Assembly (NCBI GenBank): GCA_025403435.1 | Contig: CM046344.1 | Coordinates: forward strand, 17,887,699-17,951,698 | Source of the DNA: Artocarpus heterophyllus | Lineage: Eukaryota > Streptophyta > Magnoliopsida > Rosales > Moraceae | Direction of reading: 5' to 3' | DNA: 64,000 nucleotides | Shown here: piece after piece, positions 60,145-64,000 of the stretch | Numbering within the stretch: the first letter of the stretch is position 1 | Layout of the letters: every line of letters starts with the position of its first letter | Translations under genes and position numbers: made by a program | Notes under the pieces: generated by a model | Told to the model about the DNA's origin: nothing | Database searches by the model: none | Seen by the model: only the letters and a program-made list of their open reading frames with translations

Positions 60145-62352
60145 GATTTCTCATTCTACCTTACCAGAATCACTCTAGTGGAAAGCACTTAAGACTGTAG
60201 CATATATCCTGAACAGGGTTCCAACTAAAGTAACTGCCAAGACCTCTTACGAACTTGGGATGGGCAAGAAACATAGTCTAAAGCATTTGTATGTTTGGGG
60301 ATGTCCAGCTGAGGCAAGGCCTTATAGGTCTAATGAAAAGAAACTAGACTCAAAGACGGTAAATTGTTATTTTATTGGATACTCTGAGAGATCTAGGGGT
60401 TACAAATTTTATGATCCCACAACTAAGTGGATTTTTGAGACGAAAATGTCTGATTCTTTGAGGATGTTGAGTTTGCAGGGGGAGATAAGGTTAGGGACTT
60501 TCTCTTTGAAGAGGAATATGTTGATATTCCCACAGTTGTTATTGACATTGATTAGGTTCCTATTCCTGACATTGTTCAAGAAGCAAATCCAAATCAAGAC
60601 AATGTCAGAGAACCTTCCATTCCAGAAATTGTTCTAGAAGGACAAACTCTACTACCTCAAGAACCTATGCCATTAAGGAGATCCACTAGAGAAAAGAGAA
60701 GTGCGGTGCCATATGATTACATTGTATATCTCAAAGAACATGAGTATGACATTGGTGTGGTGGAAGATGATCCAATCAACTTCCATCAAGCCATGGAAAG
60801 TTCTAGATCTCAAAAGTGGATTGATGCAATGAATGAGGAGATAAAGTCTATGAAGGACAATGATGTTTGGGATCTTATCCCATTGCCTAAAGGTGCGAAA
60901 CCCATTGGTTGCAAATGAATATTTAAGACCAAGAAGGATTGGAAAGGCAATGTGGAGAGGTATAAGGCTCGTCTTGTCGCTAAAGGCTTTATGCAGAAAG
61001 AAGGCATCGACTATAAAGAGACTTTCTCTCTGATTTCTTCAAAAGACTCTTTCAAGATTATAATGGCATTAGTTGCACATTTTGATTCTGAGCTTCATCA
61101 AATGGATGTTAAGACTGCGTTTCTCAATGGTGACATTGATGAAACAATCTATATGGTGCAACCAGAAAAGTTTATGTCGAGAGATGCAAAGAAGATGGTT
61201 TGCAAATTAAAGAAATCCATCTATGGGCTTAAGCAAGCTTCTCGTCAGTGGTATTACAAATTTCATCACGTTATCATCTCGTTTAGTTATGAGATTAATT
61301 TGATCGATGATTATATATGCCGCAAGTTTAGTGGGAGCAAGTATATTTTTTTGGTTTTATATGTCGATGACATTTTGCTTGCCAGCAACGATATAGGCTT
61401 ATTGCACAAAACCGAGATATTTCTATCAAAGAAATTTGAGATGAAGGATCTTGGTGACGCCTCTTTTGTGGTAGGTATACAAATACACCGGGATCGCTCT
61501 CGAGGTATTCTTGGATTATCACAAAAGGGCTATATCGAAAAGGTTCTCAAGAGATATGGCATGCAGGATTGTAAACCAGGTAATACCCTTGTGGCTAAAG
61601 GAGACAAGTTTAGTCTCAATCAGTGCCCTAAGAATGATTTTGAGGTTAAGGAAATGCAGAAAATTCCTTATGTGTCAGCAGTAATGAGTCTAATATATGC
61701 TTAGGTTTGTATGCATTTGGATATTACATACATTACAGAGATGTTGGGCAGGTACTTAAGCAATCTTGCAAAGGATCACTAAGTAGCAGCCAAACGAGTC
61801 TTGAGGTATTTACAGAGAACAAAGAACTACATGCTCAAGTATCGGAGGTCGGAATAGCTTGAGATCATTGGATATAATGACTTCGATTATGCTGGATGCG
61901 AAGATAGTATGAAATCTACGTCGAACTATGTCTACCTTTTGGCTGGAGGTGTTGTCTCCTAGAAGAGTGCTAAATAGTCTCTTACAGCATCTTCTTTCAT
62001 GGCAGCAGAGTTCATAGCGTATTATGAGACATCCAATCATGGAATATGGCTGCAGAATTTTGTCATAGGCCTGCGCATAGTGGACAATAATCAAAAACCA
62101 CTTAAATTATTTTATGACAATAAGTCAGTGGTTTTGTACTCCAACAACAACAAGAGCTCGACAAAGTCAAAGCATATAGAGATCAAGTTCCTAGTTGTGA
62201 AAGAAAAAGTTCAGAATAGACAGTTGTTTATAGAGCACATCGGTACAAACTCCATGATTGCGGATCCACTTACTAATGGATTACCACCCAAAATGTTTCA
62301 TGAGCACACTGCTCATATGGGTGTCATATCATTTCAGGATATTCAGTTTTAG
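60145..62352 (+). pseudogene. Element D pol, C-terminal part: end of integrase, RT, RNase H (broken)
   Basis: It continues the integrase of D from the other side of C: SHSTLPESL, a TAG where Trp is expected, then KALKTVAYILNRVPTK and HLYVWGCPAEARPY. RT begins at FHQAMESSRSQKWIDAMNEE, has a TGA after PIGCK (60916-60918), then [21 protein letters not shown] and an intact YVDDILLASND (to 61704). The RNase H region has at least four stops between 61702 and 61978, then MAAEFIAYYE, FYDNKSVV and TKSKHIEIKF. It ends at 62352. Confidence 0.87.
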
Positions 62353-62777
62353 TGGGAGTTTGTAATTTTAGATGCCTTTCTGATATAGACATTTTTAGTT
62401 ATTTCAGTTTATGGATATTTTGAGGTAATTTTTTGCAGAAATAAAGTTTTCAATTTATTCACACTCTGATTTTTGGTATGGTTTGATCTTACTAAGGTTT
62501 TTTGGGTGGACCAGTTGGAAATAGGCATGTTAAGATCACATTGCATGAAATTTCCATGCTACATATCCATGCTTGATCTTGTCATTAGTTGTATTGGTAT
62601 ATATGATCATTGATGGGTCTAGTTACGATATATGTAACGAAGGTCACTTTGGTCCTATATTGATATAGTTAATGGACAAGATTGTTGAAGATGCATAAGG
62701 TTTTGATAGCAAAATACATGAGCTCATAAGGTATAATTCACATTTATAAAGTTTTATATATAGCCCAAGTGGGAGAT

Positions 62778-63247
62778 TGATGGATCAAAATCTAATATTT
62801 GGGCTAATATATTAAATAAATGTGAATTAAAGGCTATTAGATAAGGTTGCCTAATTAAAAGTGATCAATTTAGGTTTTGGGCTTTTAATGCATCATTAAG
62901 TGTGGGCCTCCTATGTGTAGAGACTAAAAATATAATTAATAATTTTATGATGGGCTAAATTAGTAATTAAGGATAACTATTAGGGTTTAACAGTTATATA
63001 AAGGGGTTGTGGTCCCCAAGTCAGTACGTACGTTATTTTTTAGTTCCCCATCTGCAGAGAAATTACAGAGACAAATTGTGAAGGAGGACTTACATACTAG
63101 ACTTGGAAGATCCTCAATCTACGGACTCAGGAATCACATCAAATCTATGGATTCAGGTTAGCCACCGCATCTTATCAATATTCTTGATGATTTGACATAA
63201 ATGATCTTGCATGATGATGGTTTTCATCACAATATTTTGTTTTAACA
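62778..63247 (+). repeat. Element D 3' LTR
   Basis: 470 bases from TGATGGATC to TTTTAACA, followed by the GTTTG target copy. It is preceded by the polypurine tract. Confidence 0.85.
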
Positions 63248-63252
63248 GTTTG

Positions 63253-64000
63253 TAGCCTGGGCAATTGTGTGGTGTTAGAATTGATGAAATTTGGGGAGTT
63301 TTTTTCGTTACCTTTGTTTACGAGAGATCATATAACATAACCGTGCTTTGTAATTGGAGAAAAACAAACACGCACAACGATAAACAAGAAGGGAACTAGA
63401 ATGTGCAAGTGGAGATTTTTGCTTGTGGAATTCAGTAAAAAAAAAAAAAAAGTCAAGATTTGTGCGATCGATTAATTCATAGACTTGTTGTTAAAAAAAA
63501 AAAACGTTTGTTGCATTGAGGAGAACCTTTTATACCAGAAGATTTTTCAATATAGTGTTTTGGGCATATATTGTTTATAAACGATTTGTTGTGTGGTCGA
63601 TTCTTTATGTCCATAATAAAAAATACCCTTTTTATAATAGTAATAACAACAGGCAGAGCTAACATTATTATCAAGAGCTAATAAAATAATTGATATATAT
63701 AATTTTCTTTTATGAACCTTTTTTTTAAGATTAGTAATAATTTTAATTCCAAGAATTTCTCGGTTAACAAACATCAGAAATGTATCAAGTTGGCATTTAT
63801 CTTATGAAAATTATCTAGCTCTTGCAATTATATTTTGATAATAACATAAAACGAATTCAAGTAAAGGAGAAGAGGTTAAATTAGGTATATATAAATATAA
63901 TTTTTTTTTATTTCCTTTATTGTTAAGTTAAAATACTTTTAACACGAGAGGCCATCAAATATATTAAACGTTAAAATTTGTCATCTATTAGGTATTTCTA
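63253..64000. other. AT-rich flank, nothing recognised
   Basis: Homopolymer-rich DNA with no gene-like frame. If relic F was intact before D inserted, its internal sequence should resume here, but I cannot recognise it. Confidence 0.4.

Larger units (their letters stand above)
46771..63247 (+). mobile_element. Element D: decayed Ty1/Copia retrotransposon, interrupted by element C
   Basis: Target copies GTTTG lie at 46766-46770 and 63248-63252. LTRs are at 46771-47239 and 62778-63247. Excluding the C insertion (50454-60144), D is about 6.8 kb. Order on the plus strand is LTR, primer site, long leader, gag, protease, integrase (split by C), RT, RNase H, polypurine tract AAGTGGGAGAT (62767-62777), LTR. 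Several nonsense codons and frameshifts show it cannot be active. Confidence 0.9.

Overview
This is nuclear DNA from a flowering plant, most likely a eudicot. Two intron-containing plant genes sit in AT-rich, transposon-dense DNA with one 100-N assembly gap. Copia retrotransposons primed by initiator tRNA-Met make up nearly half of the window. I cannot name the species.

Left part (1-10,500). The window opens inside a broken kinase-domain copy (1-129) of the neighbouring gene. That neighbour (611-3976, one intron) is a complete LRR receptor kinase of the EFR/Xa21-like subfamily XII, with a non-RD kinase. It is followed by a non-coding LTR-like repeat, MITE-like duplications and a degenerate minisatellite.

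Middle (10,577-33,000). Element A is a decayed Sirevirus-type Copia element on the minus strand (10,577-19,949, TSD ATTGG). Element B is a frame-broken Copia element on the minus strand (20,565-29,143). A 2.75-kb non-coding LTR-like element with TSD ATTAC (29,987-32,732) follows.

Host gene (33,416-39,797). An eight-exon gene encodes a SIEL-like ARM/HEAT-repeat protein of 950 residues. All seven introns can be placed from GT/AG borders and protein continuity.

Right part (40,000-64,000). There is one isolated kelch-repeat exon on the minus strand beside the gap, then a cluster of MITEs. A nested stack follows. Relic F (an LTR end plus primer-binding site) is interrupted by Copia element D (plus strand, 46,771-63,247, TSD GTTTG). 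D is in turn interrupted inside its integrase by Copia element C (minus strand, 50,454-60,144). C is young: its LTRs differ at about 15 positions over 2 kb, and its gag-pol frame is full length except for one amber codon. B and C belong to the same family.

The most unusual signal is a GC-rich quasi-palindrome, TTCGGC-(AG or CT)-GCCGAA. It recurs in clusters in the LTRs of A, B and C, in the leaders of B and C in the opposite orientation, and in the LTR-like repeat at 4.8-6.7 kb. These are elements that otherwise belong to different families.
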